A stretch of DNA of 64,000 nt from Paucibacter sp. PLA-PC-4 (GCF_026241155.1 NZ_JAPFGP010000008.1:219395-283394); one strand, 5' to 3'. Shown: positions 1 to 8,311, numbered from the stretch's first letter. Numbers and translations: made by a program. The notes: generated by a model not told the origin, from the letters alone.

Positions 1-2
1 TC

Positions 3-206
3 GTGCAGACCGATGAAGCCGTGCGATTCAACGACAGCGGGTTGGGAATCGGCCTGTCCCTGGTGCGAAATCTGGTCGAGGCTCACGGAGGACGCGTGGT
101 CGCGCGCAGCGCGGGAATCGGATTTGGCAGCCAGTTCACGGTCACGCTACCTATCGGCAGTTCGGCAAAGCCCCGCCGCCGTGGGCATCCGGCCAAGTCG
201 TCTTGA
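3..206 (+). CDS. Sensor histidine kinase, C-terminal end (partial)
   Basis: This is the 3' end of a gene that begins before the window. The visible part holds the G2 box of a HATPase_c domain (GLGIGLSLVRNLVEAHGG), followed by a final beta strand (GSQFTVTLPI) and a short basic tail. This is the ATP-binding end of a two-component sensor kinase or hybrid kinase. The input domain and the phosphorylated histidine lie outside the window, so the signal is unknown. A universal stress protein gene follows after about 80 bp on the same strand. Confidence 0.8.
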   Translation: MQTDEAVRFNDSGLGIGLSLVRNLVEAHGGRVVARSAGIGFGSQFTVTLPIGSSAKPRRRGHPAKSS

Positions 207-285
207 CGCAGCGCAAGTGGCGGGCCCGGCGCATCACCAAGAATGAGGGTTCCCTCACCGGGCGCGCCAGCCACTGGAGTCATTC

Positions 286-744
286 ATGTACAAGCTGATC
301 CTCGTGCCGCTGGACGGCAGCGCTACCGCCGAGCGCGGACTTCATGAGGCCGTCCACTTAGCCGAGGCCGTGGGTGCCCGGTTGAGTCTGTTGCATGTGA
401 TCGATGCGTACCCGATGTTTGCCGAGCACGCCAGCGCAACTGCTTTCCAGCACTCCATGGAACTGCTGCGCGCCCACGGCGAGGATTTACTGGACAAGGC
501 TGCCCTGCAGGCCCTTGAGCATGGGGTGCAGACGACGCGCCGAGTTCGCGAGGCGGTGGGTGAACGTGCCGCCAACGTGATCGTCGATGAGGCCGGCGCG
601 CAGGGATGCGATCTGATTGTGATGGGCACGCATGGTCGGCGCGGACTCAGCCGATTGCTGATGGGCAGCGATGCCGAATTGGTGTTGCGCACCAGCCCGG
701 CGCCCGTGCTCATGCTGCGCGGGCGTGGTGCCAGCGCTGCCTAG
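286..744 (+). CDS. Universal stress protein, UspA family
   Basis: This 152-residue protein is the usual length of a single-domain Usp. It starts with the typical strand MYKLILVPLDGS and ends with the ATP-binding signature G-x2-G-x9-G-(S/T), seen as GTHGRRGLSRLLMGSDAE. Members of this family are cytoplasmic nucleotide-binding dimers induced by growth arrest or stress; the exact role is usually unknown. The start is the ATG at 286. The sensor-kinase gene immediately upstream may share its transcription. An open frame remaining from a broken LysR gene ends at 741 on the other strand. Confidence 0.9.
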   Translation: MYKLILVPLDGSATAERGLHEAVHLAEAVGARLSLLHVIDAYPMFAEHASATAFQHSMELLRAHGEDLLDKAALQALEHGVQTTRRVREAVGERAANVIVDEAGAQGCDLIVMGTHGRRGLSRLLMGSDAELVLRTSPAPVLMLRGRGASAA

Positions 745-904
745 TTGCGCGGGTCCTGCACCTCGGCCGCGGCCCCGCCGAGCAGTTCGAACCGATCCGC
801 AAGGTGGTCGCAGAGCTCGGGGTGCGGCCCTGCACGCAACGCTGGCGGGCATTGGTGTGACGATGGCCGCGCCGCACTCCTGGCCGATCGTCGGTCCGGG
901 TCGC

Positions 905-1578
905 GCTCCCAGGGCTGCATGCCGCCAAGTTTTTCGGCCATGATGTCGACGAAGGCCCGCACGCGCGGCGGCACCAGGCGGCGTTGCGGCATCAGTGCGT
1001 GGATGCCCGTGTCGGGCAAGACGTCGTCGGAAAGCACGACCTGCAGGCGGCCGCTGCGCCGGTCATCGCAGATATGCCAGGTCGAGTGCATCGCGATGCC
1101 CAGGCCTGCGACGGCGGCGTCGCGCAGCAACTCGCCCTGATGGCAGTCGATGCGGCTGTCGACCTGCACGCTGATCTCCCGCCCATCGGCCGCGGTGAAG
1201 CGCCACAGATTGTTGCGGCCCGACCTGATTGCCAGCAGCAGGCATTGGCGGCGGCTCAGCACCCGCGGGTTGCTGCTCAGGCGTCGGGCGACCAGACTGG
1301 AGTCGTCCAGTGCCCCGATGCGTATCGACAGACCAAAGCCTGCGGCCACCGACTCCTGCCGCTGATCGCTCAGGTCCACGCTGATCTTCAGCTTCGGATG
1401 ATGCCTCCGGAACTCGGGCAGCAGCGGCGAGGCGTACTGGCGACCCAAGGTGGCCGACGTGGTCAGGCGCAGGGTGCCGGCGATGTCCGTGCCGGCCTCG
1501 CGCAGCTTGCCGGTCAGGGCTTGCAGATCGCCAATCAGCGCGCGTCCCTGCTCGGCCAGGGTCAGCCTTCGGGCGTGG
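905..1578 (-). pseudogene. LysR-family regulator remnant, DNA-binding domain lost
   Basis: The frame encodes a LysR effector-binding domain, from the end of the first helical linker (ARRLTLAEQGRALI) to a C-terminal tail ending near MAEKLGGMQPWERD. The N-terminal winged helix-turn-helix of about 60 residues is missing, and the sequence upstream of about 1578 no longer resembles a LysR protein. A segment of about 20 residues also seems to be missing inside, where RRLSSNPRVLS runs directly into RRQCLLLA; intact family members have an ASPAYL-type stretch there. The open frame continues to 741 with unrelated sequence, so the original stop may be lost. I infer a non-functional gene. Confidence 0.75.
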
Positions 1579-1765
1579 GATTGGCGGCTGGGTCGTCGCG
1601 CGCGGGCCGAGCATCGAAGCCCTGCCCTGGATGGCCGCACTGTTGACGGCGTCGGGCGGTCTGTTGGCCGGGCTGAGCGTCTGGCTCGACCGACCGATAC
1701 CCGCACATTCAAAGGGGGCAACGGCCCTGGCCGGTGCCGGGACTAGACTCGGCCGCCGGGCTTGA
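1577..1765 (+). pseudogene. MFS transporter remnant, last ~60 codons
   Basis: Reading codons from 1577 gives GIGGWVVARGPSIEALPWM, a long hydrophobic helix (AALLTASGGLLAGLSVWLDR) and a tail ending in a TGA at 1763-1765. This matches the style of the last transmembrane segment of a DHA1-type major facilitator protein: a glycine-rich motif, 'ALPW', a helix, then 'LDR'. There is no start codon or upstream portion. It begins exactly where the oppositely oriented LysR remnant ends, as expected if one deletion removed the shared promoter region and both 5' ends of a divergent regulator/transporter pair. Identification rests on pattern only. Confidence 0.5.
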
Positions 1766-1794
1766 CCCGTTTCCCCCATCGACTGGAGATCAGC

Positions 1795-2040
1795 ATGACG
1801 CTACGTTCCTACCTCGCTGCGGCTGCCTTGATGGCTTCGAGTGCGGCGTTTGCCTTCCATTGCCCCGCCGACATGAAAAAGATCGACGAGGCGCTGGCCA
1901 AGAGCCCCAAGCTCAGTGCCGAACAGATGAGTGATGTGAAGAAGCTGCGCGCCGACGGCGAAGCCTTGCACAAGGCCGGCAAGCACCAGGAGTCCGTGGA
2001 CACGCTGGCCAAGGCGATGAAGGTGCTTGAGATCAAGTAG
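1795..2040 (+). CDS. Small secreted protein of unknown function
   Basis: This 81-residue protein has a clear Sec signal peptide (TLRSYLAAAALMASSAAFAF, cleavage near residue 20) and a charged, helical mature part of about 60 residues with regularly spaced lysines, ending KAMKVLEIK. It contains a single cysteine just after the predicted cleavage site. The ATG at 1795 was chosen because a GGAG lies 7 bases upstream; an upstream in-frame ATG at 1762 would hide the signal peptide. I do not recognise a named family. It is probably a periplasmic helical protein. Confidence 0.65.
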   Translation: MTLRSYLAAAALMASSAAFAFHCPADMKKIDEALAKSPKLSAEQMSDVKKLRADGEALHKAGKHQESVDTLAKAMKVLEIK

Positions 2041-2077
2041 CGCCCCCTGTCCACACATCAGGGGTCGGGGCGTGCCT

Positions 2078-2272
2078 CTAGCTTTTCGGCGCAGCGGGCT
2101 CGTCATGCGCTTTGTCCGACTTGGTGTCCCCCAGCTCCGGATGGCTGCGATTGACGTCGCCCGGCGCCTCCGGACCGGTCTGCCCCGTCTCGCCCAGGCG
2201 ATGGTCTTCGTTGTCGTGCTCGAGCCCGCCCTGCAGGCCGGGCGGAAAGTCCTGCTGTCTGCTTCCACTCAT
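2078..2272 (-). CDS. Small hydrophilic hypothetical protein
   Basis: A 64-residue, highly polar protein starts MSGSRQQDFPPGLQGG and is rich in D, E, H, G and P, with no hydrophobic segment. It looks intrinsically disordered. The ATG at 2272 is preceded by GAGGAG at good spacing, which supports translation although the frame stays open further upstream. It is divergent from the next gene at 2326. No function can be assigned from the sequence. Confidence 0.5.
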   Translation of the reverse strand: MSGSRQQDFPPGLQGGLEHDNEDHRLGETGQTGPEAPGDVNRSHPELGDTKSDKAHDEPAAPKS

Positions 2273-2325
2273 GATGCAAGCTCCTCGAAAGTCCATGTTT
2301 GGCGACTGGCCCAGTATGGATGGAT

Positions 2326-2766
2326 ATGACAATCGAGCAAACCATCCCGCCACAAGCCATGCAAAAAGATCCCTGCCAAGCCCTGCGCATCGCGCTCCTC
2401 GACCTGCACCGCGTGCTGGTCGAGTTGGAGCGGCGCCAGTACGAGAAACAGCACGGCCGGCAATCGTCGGGCGACTTCCTGCAGGTGATGGCATACGCCG
2501 ATGAGATGCGCTGGCTCGAGCCGCTGAGCCGCCTGATCGTGATGCTGGACGAAGCGCTGGACGGCGACGGCGACGCCCTCTCGGCCCCGGCGACCGTGGC
2601 CCAGCGCGCCCGCGAGCTGTTGAGCTTGGACCGACACAGCAGCGAGCCGTTCACGACGCGCTATTTGTGGCATTTCGATGCGTCGGCGGAACTGGTGCCG
2701 GCCCATTCGCGGGCGCTGGCCGCGCTCAAGGTTGCGGGGACGTCGGCCCCTCAGGCGCGGATCTGA
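2326..2766 (+). CDS. Conserved hypothetical protein
   Basis: About 146 residues, soluble and mostly helical, with a long amphipathic central part (ALRIALLDLHRVLVELERRQ, then EMRWLEPLSRLIVMLDEALD) and a C-terminal region rich in aromatic residues. There is no signal peptide, membrane helix or catalytic motif. Several starts are possible (TTG 2299, ATG 2320, ATG 2326), and none has a strong ribosome-binding site; the one chosen is the last before the conserved-looking part. Function unknown. Confidence 0.55.
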   Translation: MTIEQTIPPQAMQKDPCQALRIALLDLHRVLVELERRQYEKQHGRQSSGDFLQVMAYADEMRWLEPLSRLIVMLDEALDGDGDALSAPATVAQRARELLSLDRHSSEPFTTRYLWHFDASAELVPAHSRALAALKVAGTSAPQARI

Positions 2767-2803
2767 GCGCAGGAGATCGCTGCCGTCAACAGGCTTCGAC
2801 GGT

Positions 2804-3313
2804 TCAGGCGCTGACCGGCCGGCTGGTCGAGCCGCGCGCTGCGCGCAACCGGCGCAGCTGTAGCGTCGTGCCGATCAGGAACAGCAAGAAAATCACGCCG
2901 ACCACCTTTTCTAGCTTCGGGTCCTCCGGGCTGCTGAACAGTGGCGCGCCGCTGGGCAGGCGGGTGAAGGTCTCGGTGACGCCGGGGATCATGTGGAAGA
3001 ACACCGTCAGCGAGTAGCTGACCGTCTCCACATAGGGCGCAGCACGGCCCAGCAGCCGGCTTTTGCCGGCCCAGGCCGCCAGGCCAAGCACCAGCAGGGT
3101 CACAATGCCCAGCACATGGGGCTTGCCGAAGCCGCCGTGCTCGAAAATGCCGAAGCCGGTCAGGCAGGTCAGTACCGTGGCCCAGATGTAGAGCTTGCCG
3201 ACCGTCCGGTTCGGCAGGATGGCCTTGTCTCGCAGCAGTGCGACCAGAGCGGCGGCGAGGGCCACCAGGCTGATCAGGGTGTGGATGAAGCCGAGCGTCG
3301 TCAGTCCGAACAT
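2804..3313 (-). CDS. Integral membrane protein of unknown function
   Basis: A 169-residue protein with about four hydrophobic helices: TLISLVALAAALVALL, LYIWATVLTCLTGFGIF, LGIVTLLVLGLAAW and VVGVIFLLFLIGTTLQL. The C-terminal end is arginine-rich (LRRLRAARG), probably on the cytoplasmic side. The ATG at 3313 has an AAGGAG seven bases upstream, which fixes the start. Length and spacing recall small DUF-type membrane proteins with conserved polar residues in loops (EHGGFGKPH, FHMIPG), but I cannot name the family. It is convergent with the hypothetical gene ending at 2766. Confidence 0.65.
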   Translation of the reverse strand: MFGLTTLGFIHTLISLVALAAALVALLRDKAILPNRTVGKLYIWATVLTCLTGFGIFEHGGFGKPHVLGIVTLLVLGLAAWAGKSRLLGRAAPYVETVSYSLTVFFHMIPGVTETFTRLPSGAPLFSSPEDPKLEKVVGVIFLLFLIGTTLQLRRLRAARGSTSRPVSA

Positions 3314-3570
3314 GGGGTTCTCCTTGCGGCCCTGAGCTTGAGCGCCGAGCTCGGGTTGCCGTGAGCTGACCATGCCCCAGTCGCGCTTTCTTCGGATCCG
3401 CCCTCTGGTCTGTGTCCGGCTCTGCCGGAAGAGGTAGAAGGGTGTTTGCAGTCTGTGTAGGACACCAACCCGCCCGCGACCCTCCGCCCGACTACGCCTG
3501 GTGGCGGGTCCGGACTACCTGCGGCCGGCCGGATCGGCCCTACTGTCGAGGTCTTCATAGGGAGACCACC

Positions 3571-3729
3571 ATGGCACTCAGCACCATCCTGCTCATCGTC
3601 CTCATCCTGTTCCTGATCGGTGCGCTGCCGTCCTGGCCGCACAGCCGCAACTGGGGCTATGGGCCTAGCGGCGGCCTCGGCCTGATCGTCGTGATCCTGA
3701 TCGTCCTGCTGCTGCTCGGACGGATCTAG
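3571..3729 (+). CDS. DUF3309-type small membrane protein
   Basis: A 52-residue protein with an N-terminal hydrophobic helix (STILLIVLILFLIGALP), a short tryptophan-, histidine- and glycine-rich loop (SWPHSRNWGYGPSGG) and a second helix (LGLIVVILIVLLLLGRI). This two-helix hairpin with the WPHSRNWGYGPSG loop is the DUF3309 pattern. The ATG at 3571 follows AGGGAGACCACC; the upstream in-frame start at 3412 would add a non-conserved arginine-rich stretch. Function unknown. Its stop lies 9 bases from the end of the convergent MFS gene. Confidence 0.8.
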   Translation: MALSTILLIVLILFLIGALPSWPHSRNWGYGPSGGLGLIVVILIVLLLLGRI

Positions 3730-3738
3730 GCGCTGCAC

Positions 3739-5148
3739 TCAGGCTGTCGCTGTCGGCTTGGTATTGACCGCCAGGCACAGCAGGCCAGTCAGCAGGGCCA
3801 GGCCCACATGCACGGCGTAGACCGCGTCGAAGTCGGCCCGCTGCAGCTGCACGTGGCCGAGCAGCAGCACGGTGAGCGCCACACCCAGCACCGCGCCAAT
3901 CTGGCGGGTGGCCTGGTTGACGGCGCTGCCGACCGCGTAATGCTGGGCCGGCAAGCCCATCACCGCCGCGCCCGACAGCGAGGGCAGCACCATGCCGACG
4001 CCGATGCCGCTGAGCAGCAGGCCCGGTAGCCATTGCGTCAGATAGGCCGGCTCAACGCCCGGCACCAGCAAAAACCACAGGCCGCTGCAGGCATAGACCA
4101 GTGCACCGCCGACCAGGAAGGGCCGGTGGCCATGCCGGGCCGCGAGCCGGCCGGTCAGGATGGCCGAGGGCATCACCAGCAGCGGCCCCGGTGTCACGGC
4201 CAGGCCGGCCTGCGGCAGGCTGTAGTGCCAGATCTGCGCCATGTAGAAGAAGAAGGTGAAGAACATCATCGCGAACGCGGTGCCGAAGGCCAGCGTCGCC
4301 AGGTTCACGTAGCGGTAGGTTCGGCTGCGAAACAGCGCCAGGTCCAGCAGCGGCGCCGGCGCATGGCGGGCCCACAACACAAAGCCGATCAGCGAGACCA
4401 GGCCCAGCGCGCCGGCCATCAGCAGCTCGTCGCGCCGCCAGTTCGGCGACTCCGACTGCACGATGGCCAGCGTGACCGCGCCAACGCCCACGATCAGCAG
4501 GCTCATGCCAACCAGATCCAGCGGTCGCCGCGCCTCGGGCCGGCGCGCCTCGCCGAGCAGCCGGGCGCCGAACCACAGCGACAGCGCGCCCAGCGGCAGG
4601 TTCAGGTAGAAGGCCCAGGGCCAGCCGATGCTGTCGACCACCAGTGAACCGAGGCTGGGCCCGACCGCGGCTGCCAGCGCGCCGACCGCCCCCCACAAGC
4701 TCACGGCCACCGCGCGCCGCGAGGCCGGAAATGCCGCCAGCACCAGGGACAGCGAGGCGGGCGTCAGCAGCGCCGCGCCGATGGCCTGCAGCACCCGCGC
4801 CGCGATCAGCCAGCCGACGCTGCCGGCCAGACCGCAGGCTGCCGAGGCTGCCAGGAACAGCACGACGCCGATCATGAACACGCGCTTGCGGCCGTGCGCA
4901 TCGGCCAGGCCACCGGACGGGATCAGCATCGCCGCATAGACCACTGTGTAGGCATTCAGCACCCAGGACATATCGGCAGCCGTCGCCGCCGGAAAGGCGG
5001 CGCGCAAGCTCGCGAAGGCGGCGAACAGCAAGGTGCTGTCCAGCGAGACCAGAAAGACGGCGACGCTGGCGACCCAGAACACCGGCCAGGGTGAGCGGTT
5101 GCCGCCGGCGTCAGCGGGCGGGGTGGCGGTGGCGGCGATGCTGCTCAT
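3739..5148 (-). CDS. MFS drug/metabolite exporter, DHA2 (EmrB/QacA) family
   Basis: A 469-residue protein rich in membrane helices, consistent with the 14-helix DHA2 group of proton-driven exporters. Motif A between helices 2 and 3 is seen as GGLADAHGRKRVF, and the antiporter motif C as GAVGALAAAVGPSLG in the fifth helix. An aspartate lies in helix 1 (LVSLDSTLLFAA), as usual for this family. The gene lies 12 bp downstream of the SDR gene and shares its operator-bearing promoter, so it is probably derepressed with it through the adjacent TetR regulator. The substrate is unknown; antibiotics, solvents or SDR products are possible. Confidence 0.87.
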   Translation of the reverse strand: MSSIAATATPPADAGGNRSPWPVFWVASVAVFLVSLDSTLLFAAFASLRAAFPAATAADMSWVLNAYTVVYAAMLIPSGGLADAHGRKRVFMIGVVLFLAASAACGLAGSVGWLIAARVLQAIGAALLTPASLSLVLAAFPASRRAVAVSLWGAVGALAAAVGPSLGSLVVDSIGWPWAFYLNLPLGALSLWFGARLLGEARRPEARRPLDLVGMSLLIVGVGAVTLAIVQSESPNWRRDELLMAGALGLVSLIGFVLWARHAPAPLLDLALFRSRTYRYVNLATLAFGTAFAMMFFTFFFYMAQIWHYSLPQAGLAVTPGPLLVMPSAILTGRLAARHGHRPFLVGGALVYACSGLWFLLVPGVEPAYLTQWLPGLLLSGIGVGMVLPSLSGAAVMGLPAQHYAVGSAVNQATRQIGAVLGVALTVLLLGHVQLQRADFDAVYAVHVGLALLTGLLCLAVNTKPTATA

Positions 5149-5160
5149 GGCTTGCGCCGC

Positions 5161-5862
5161 TCAGTGCGCCAGCGCCTGCAGATACACACCGGCCGCCAGG
5201 CCTTGCTTGACGTGGCGTGTCAGCTCGTCGGCCAGCACCTCGGTGGCGCCGCCAGCCAGGCCGTCGAAGGCCTGGGTAACCACGGCCTCGGGCGTGGTCT
5301 TGGGCACATCGAGGCCCTGGGTCAGGTCGGTGTCGACAAAGCCCATGTGCAGGCCGGTCACCAGCGTACCCTGGCCGCTGAGCTCCTGGCGCAGCCCATT
5401 GGTCAGCGCCCAGGCGGCCGATTTGGTCGCGCCATAGGTGGCCAGCAGGGGGCCGTTGATCCAGCTGGCGATCGACAGCACGTTCAGCAAGGCGCCGCCG
5501 CCGTTGGCGGCCAGCACCGGCGCGAAGGCGCGCGCCATGCGCAGCGGGCCGAAGTAGTTGGTCTCCATCTGGCGCTGCGCGGCCTCGATCGCATCGGGTG
5601 CGAGGAAGCCGCCCAAGGTGGCAATGCCGGCGTTGTTGATCAATATGCTGACATCGCCGCATTGCGCCGCGACCGCCGCGATGTTCTCGGCGTTGCTGAC
5701 ATCGAGCTGGATCGGCACGACGCCGGGCAGCGTGATGCTGTCCGGGTTGCGGGCGGCTGCATAGACCTTGCGCGCGCCGCGGGCCAGGGCTTCGCGGGCA
5801 AAGGCCAGGCCGAGGCCACGATTGGCGCCGGTGATCAGAACGACGGAGTTTTCGAGCTTCAT
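5161..5862 (-). CDS. Short-chain dehydrogenase/reductase (SDR)
   Basis: A 233-residue classical SDR. The Rossmann cofactor motif TGANRGLGLAFA (TGxxxGxG) lies near residues 10-21, the structural NAG motif is in ILINNAGIATLGG, and the catalytic serine, tyrosine and lysine are in LNVLSIASWINGP and YGATKSA. It probably reduces an aldehyde or ketone with NAD(P)H; the substrate is unknown. The ATG at 5862 places the cofactor motif at the usual distance. A 16-bp perfect palindrome lies 36 bp upstream and is repeated before tetR, so this gene and the following MFS gene look like a TetR-regulated detoxification operon. Confidence 0.88.
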   Translation of the reverse strand: MKLENSVVLITGANRGLGLAFAREALARGARKVYAAARNPDSITLPGVVPIQLDVSNAENIAAVAAQCGDVSILINNAGIATLGGFLAPDAIEAAQRQMETNYFGPLRMARAFAPVLAANGGGALLNVLSIASWINGPLLATYGATKSAAWALTNGLRQELSGQGTLVTGLHMGFVDTDLTQGLDVPKTTPEAVVTQAFDGLAGGATEVLADELTRHVKQGLAAGVYLQALAH

Positions 5863-5895
5863 GGTGGGGCTTTCTGGCAAGGAGGTTTGAGGGGG

Positions 5896-5917
5896 AAATA
5901 TGACGATCGTCATAATT
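5896..5917. promoter_or_regulatory. Palindromic TetR operator upstream of the SDR/MFS operon
   Basis: The perfect 16-bp palindrome TATGACGATCGTCATA occupies 5899-5914, and flanking A/T bases extend the symmetry to 22 bp with one mismatched pair. It lies in the 97-bp gap between tetR (stop 5960) and the SDR start (5862). Nearly the same sequence occurs 16 bp upstream of tetR. Binding by the adjacent TetR protein is inferred. Confidence 0.75.
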
Positions 5918-5959
5918 TGAGGCGAAGGCAAGTCTCTGATGGTGTGGCTTGCTCTGGTT

Positions 5960-6562
5960 CTAAGGGGAGAGGGCGGACCGACCCTTTTTCCCGTGGCGGG
6001 CCAGCAAGGCCTGGCGATTGGCAGCCAGCAACGCATGGCCCTGCTCGTTGTCGCCCAGCGCACGGGCCAGTTGCAGCGCGCCGACCAGGCTGCTGACGAT
6101 GACACGGGCTTCGTCGGCATCGGCCGAGGGCAGCACTTGCTGCACCCGCGTCATCAAAGCCTGCACGCGGCTGCGTCCGGCCTCTAGCACCTCGGCTGAC
6201 TGGCGCGGCATCTCCGAGGCCAGCGCCGCCACCGGGCAGCCTGCCTCGGGGCCGGCCAGATGAGCGAGTGACAGATAGCCCTCGACGAGGGCGACGAAGG
6301 GGTCGCTGCCGTGCTGCTCGGCCTTGGCTAAGCGTGAAGAGAGTCTGCGCTCACTGTCCCGGCCAGCCCATTCCATGGCTTCGGCCAGCATCGCGTCACG
6401 GGATGAGAAGTGGGCATAGAAGCCACCATGAGTCAGGCCGGCCTGCTTCATCAGATCGGCCACGCCGATGCCGCCATAGCCGACGCGCCGGATCGCGCGC
6501 GCCGCCGTCTCGAGGATGCGCTCGTGGGTCAGTTCCTTGCGGCTGGGCGTGGTGGCGGTCAC
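5960..6562 (-). CDS. TetR/AcrR-family transcriptional repressor
   Basis: A 200-residue protein of normal TetR length. The N-terminal helix-turn-helix covers roughly residues 12-58 (ERILETAARAIRRVGYGGIG, then ADLMKQAGLTHGGFYAHFSS). The C-terminal part resembles the group that often controls adjacent SDR genes and carries a GCPVAALASEM motif. It lies directly upstream of the SDR and MFS genes on the same strand. Matching palindromes precede both tetR and the SDR gene, which implies autorepression plus control of the operon. The inducer is unknown. Confidence 0.9.
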   Translation of the reverse strand: MTATTPSRKELTHERILETAARAIRRVGYGGIGVADLMKQAGLTHGGFYAHFSSRDAMLAEAMEWAGRDSERRLSSRLAKAEQHGSDPFVALVEGYLSLAHLAGPEAGCPVAALASEMPRQSAEVLEAGRSRVQALMTRVQQVLPSADADEARVIVSSLVGALQLARALGDNEQGHALLAANRQALLARHGKKGRSALSP

Positions 6563-6577
6563 GGGGCTTTGCTGATA

Positions 6578-6597
6578 AATATGATGATCGTCATATT
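6578..6597. promoter_or_regulatory. Palindromic TetR operator upstream of tetR
   Basis: AATATGATGATCGTCATATT is a 20-bp palindrome with one mismatched pair. It begins 16 bp upstream of the tetR start codon and matches the operator at 5899-5914 at 15 of 16 core positions. Its position suits autorepression. Confidence 0.75.
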
Positions 6598-6656
6598 AAG
6601 CCGCGCCGACCGGCGGCGTCAACCGCCTTGTCGGGTTCAGGGGTTCTGCCGGCCAC

Positions 6657-7628
6657 TCAGCAACGAGCGGCGGTGCGGCGCGCCCGGCGCAACTGCTGGT
6701 CTGAGCTGAATCCGGCTTGCAGTGCCGCCTGGCTGGCGGCGAGGCCGCTGGCCTGCGCCTGGCGGGCACGTTCGAGCCGGATCGCCTGCAGATAGCGCAT
6801 CGGCGTTATGCCGGCATGGGCGGCGAACAGTCGACTCAGATGGCGCGGCGTCACATGGGCGGCCTCGGCCATGCGGGTCAGGGTCCAGTCCTCGGTCGGG
6901 TCGGTGCAGATCGCGTCCTGTACGCGGTGCAGGGCCGGGTGCAGATGGTGGCGGTGCGCCAGCATGGGTGAGAGCTCGGGGTCTGCCGGGCTGCGGCGCA
7001 GGTAGACCACCATGGTCTGCGCGACCGTCGCGGCCATCGCCGCGCCGCAGTGCTGGGCGATCAGGTGAAGGGCCAGGTCGATGCCGGCGGTGATGCCTGC
7101 GCTGCTGGCCAGCGGGCCGTCTAGCACGAACACGCGGTTGTCTACCACCTGGGCTCGTGGCTCGGCCCGGCGCAGCGCGTCTAGCAGTTCGTGATGGGTG
7201 GTGCAGCGTCGCCCAGCCAGTAGGCCGGCCTGGGCCGCCAGCAGCGCGCCGGAGCAGACCGTCAGCAGCCGACCACCGCCGCCCAGCAAGAGCTGACCCT
7301 GCTTCGCGAGCCAGCGCAGGCCCGCGAGCTCGGCCGCCAGCTCGGCAATGTCGGGCGGCGGCTCGCCGGGCAGCTCGTTTCGGCAGCCAACCAGCACCAG
7401 CCAGCTGCCGCTGGCCAGCGCCGCCGGCAGCGGCTCCAGCCCAGCTAGCGCCAGGCCCACCGAGCTTACACACTGCGGCTGTGCCGCGATGAAGCGCAGC
7501 CGAAAGGCTGGTGGTCGGCCCCGCCCGGCCAGGGCCTGGTTGGCCAGCCGCAAAGCCTCGGCCGGACCTGCCAGGTCCAGCAGCAGCGCACGCGGCTGCA
7601 CCAGCATCAATACATCAATTGCGGACAT
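6657..7628 (-). CDS. GlxA-family AraC-type transcriptional regulator
   Basis: A 323-residue protein with an N-terminal DJ-1/PfpI-like (class I amidotransferase-fold) domain over about residues 1-190. The cysteine elbow is LTVCSGALLAAQAGLLAGR, followed by TTHHELLDAL and a conserved SSAGITAGIDLALHLI. A C-terminal AraC helix-turn-helix pair follows (WTLTRMAEAAHVTPRHLSRL; ITPMRYLQAIRLERARQ). Regulators of this type control catabolic or amine-related genes. The isochorismatase-like gene lies 10 bp upstream on the same strand and is probably co-transcribed, so its substrate pathway is a candidate target. Confidence 0.9.
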   Translation of the reverse strand: MSAIDVLMLVQPRALLLDLAGPAEALRLANQALAGRGRPPAFRLRFIAAQPQCVSSVGLALAGLEPLPAALASGSWLVLVGCRNELPGEPPPDIAELAAELAGLRWLAKQGQLLLGGGGRLLTVCSGALLAAQAGLLAGRRCTTHHELLDALRRAEPRAQVVDNRVFVLDGPLASSAGITAGIDLALHLIAQHCGAAMAATVAQTMVVYLRRSPADPELSPMLAHRHHLHPALHRVQDAICTDPTEDWTLTRMAEAAHVTPRHLSRLFAAHAGITPMRYLQAIRLERARQAQASGLAASQAALQAGFSSDQQLRRARRTAARC

Positions 7629-7638
7629 GACCGCCAGC

Positions 7639-8211
7639 TTAACGCCCGAGCGCCTGCCGGGCCCGCTGCAGCGCTTGCTCGGCCGTGCACACCTGTGCGA
7701 AGCGGTCCTGCAGCACGGTCTCGGTGCGCAGCTTCAGCTCGGCCGCGCTGAGCGTGGTACCGCTGGCGTGTGTCATTGCGAAGGTCAGCGTCGCCTCGCT
7801 CACATAGTCGACCAGCCAGCCCTCGTCGCTGGCATGGCGGGTGGTGGTCTCGCAGCACTGCTCGCTGCGGATACCGGTGACGATCAGGCGCTGGACGCCT
7901 TGCTGGTGCAGCCAGACGGCCAGGCCGGTGCCGACCAGGGCGCTGTGCCGGTGCTTGATGAACTCGGCGGCCGCCTCGTAGCGCGGCAGCTCCTCCAGCG
8001 GCGTGACCAGGCCTGAGGCCAGCGCGAAGGCGTTGTTGGCCTGCTCCGGGCCGTCGCTGTGCAGGATGCGGACGATGGGCAGGCCCAGGGCCTGTGCGCC
8101 CTCTATCAGGCGGGCGTTGGCGGCCAGGAAGTCGGGCAGATCGGCCCCGCTCCAGTAGGGGCGGTGGCGAAAGGATTCCTGGATGTCGATCAGCAGCAGG
8201 GCGGTTTTCAT
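7639..8211 (-). CDS. Isochorismatase-family cysteine hydrolase
   Basis: A 190-residue single-domain hydrolase. The family's catalytic triad is visible: Asp9 in LLLIDIQESF, Lys86 in AEFIKHRHSAL and Cys119 in VTGIRSEQCCETTTRHA. Family members cleave amides or vinyl ethers (nicotinamidase, N-carbamoylsarcosine amidase, isochorismatase); the substrate cannot be chosen here. The ATG at 8211 has GGAG six bases upstream; an earlier in-frame start would add a non-conserved stretch. It is followed after 10 bp by a GlxA-type regulator, which suggests a regulated catabolic unit. Confidence 0.88.
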   Translation of the reverse strand: MKTALLLIDIQESFRHRPYWSGADLPDFLAANARLIEGAQALGLPIVRILHSDGPEQANNAFALASGLVTPLEELPRYEAAAEFIKHRHSALVGTGLAVWLHQQGVQRLIVTGIRSEQCCETTTRHASDEGWLVDYVSEATLTFAMTHASGTTLSAAELKLRTETVLQDRFAQVCTAEQALQRARQALGR

Positions 8212-8311
8212 GACGGCACTCCGATGGGTTTGAGTGCGTCGATCTTGCTGCCGCAAGCCCGCCGCGTCGCGCCGGGTCTGGACCGCCTGCGATCAAATCA
8301 GGACATTGTGA

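Noticed and set aside
2041..2072. GC-rich hairpin after the small secreted protein gene, considered as a terminator
   Set aside because: CGCCCC and GGGGCG can pair, but no T tract follows on either strand.
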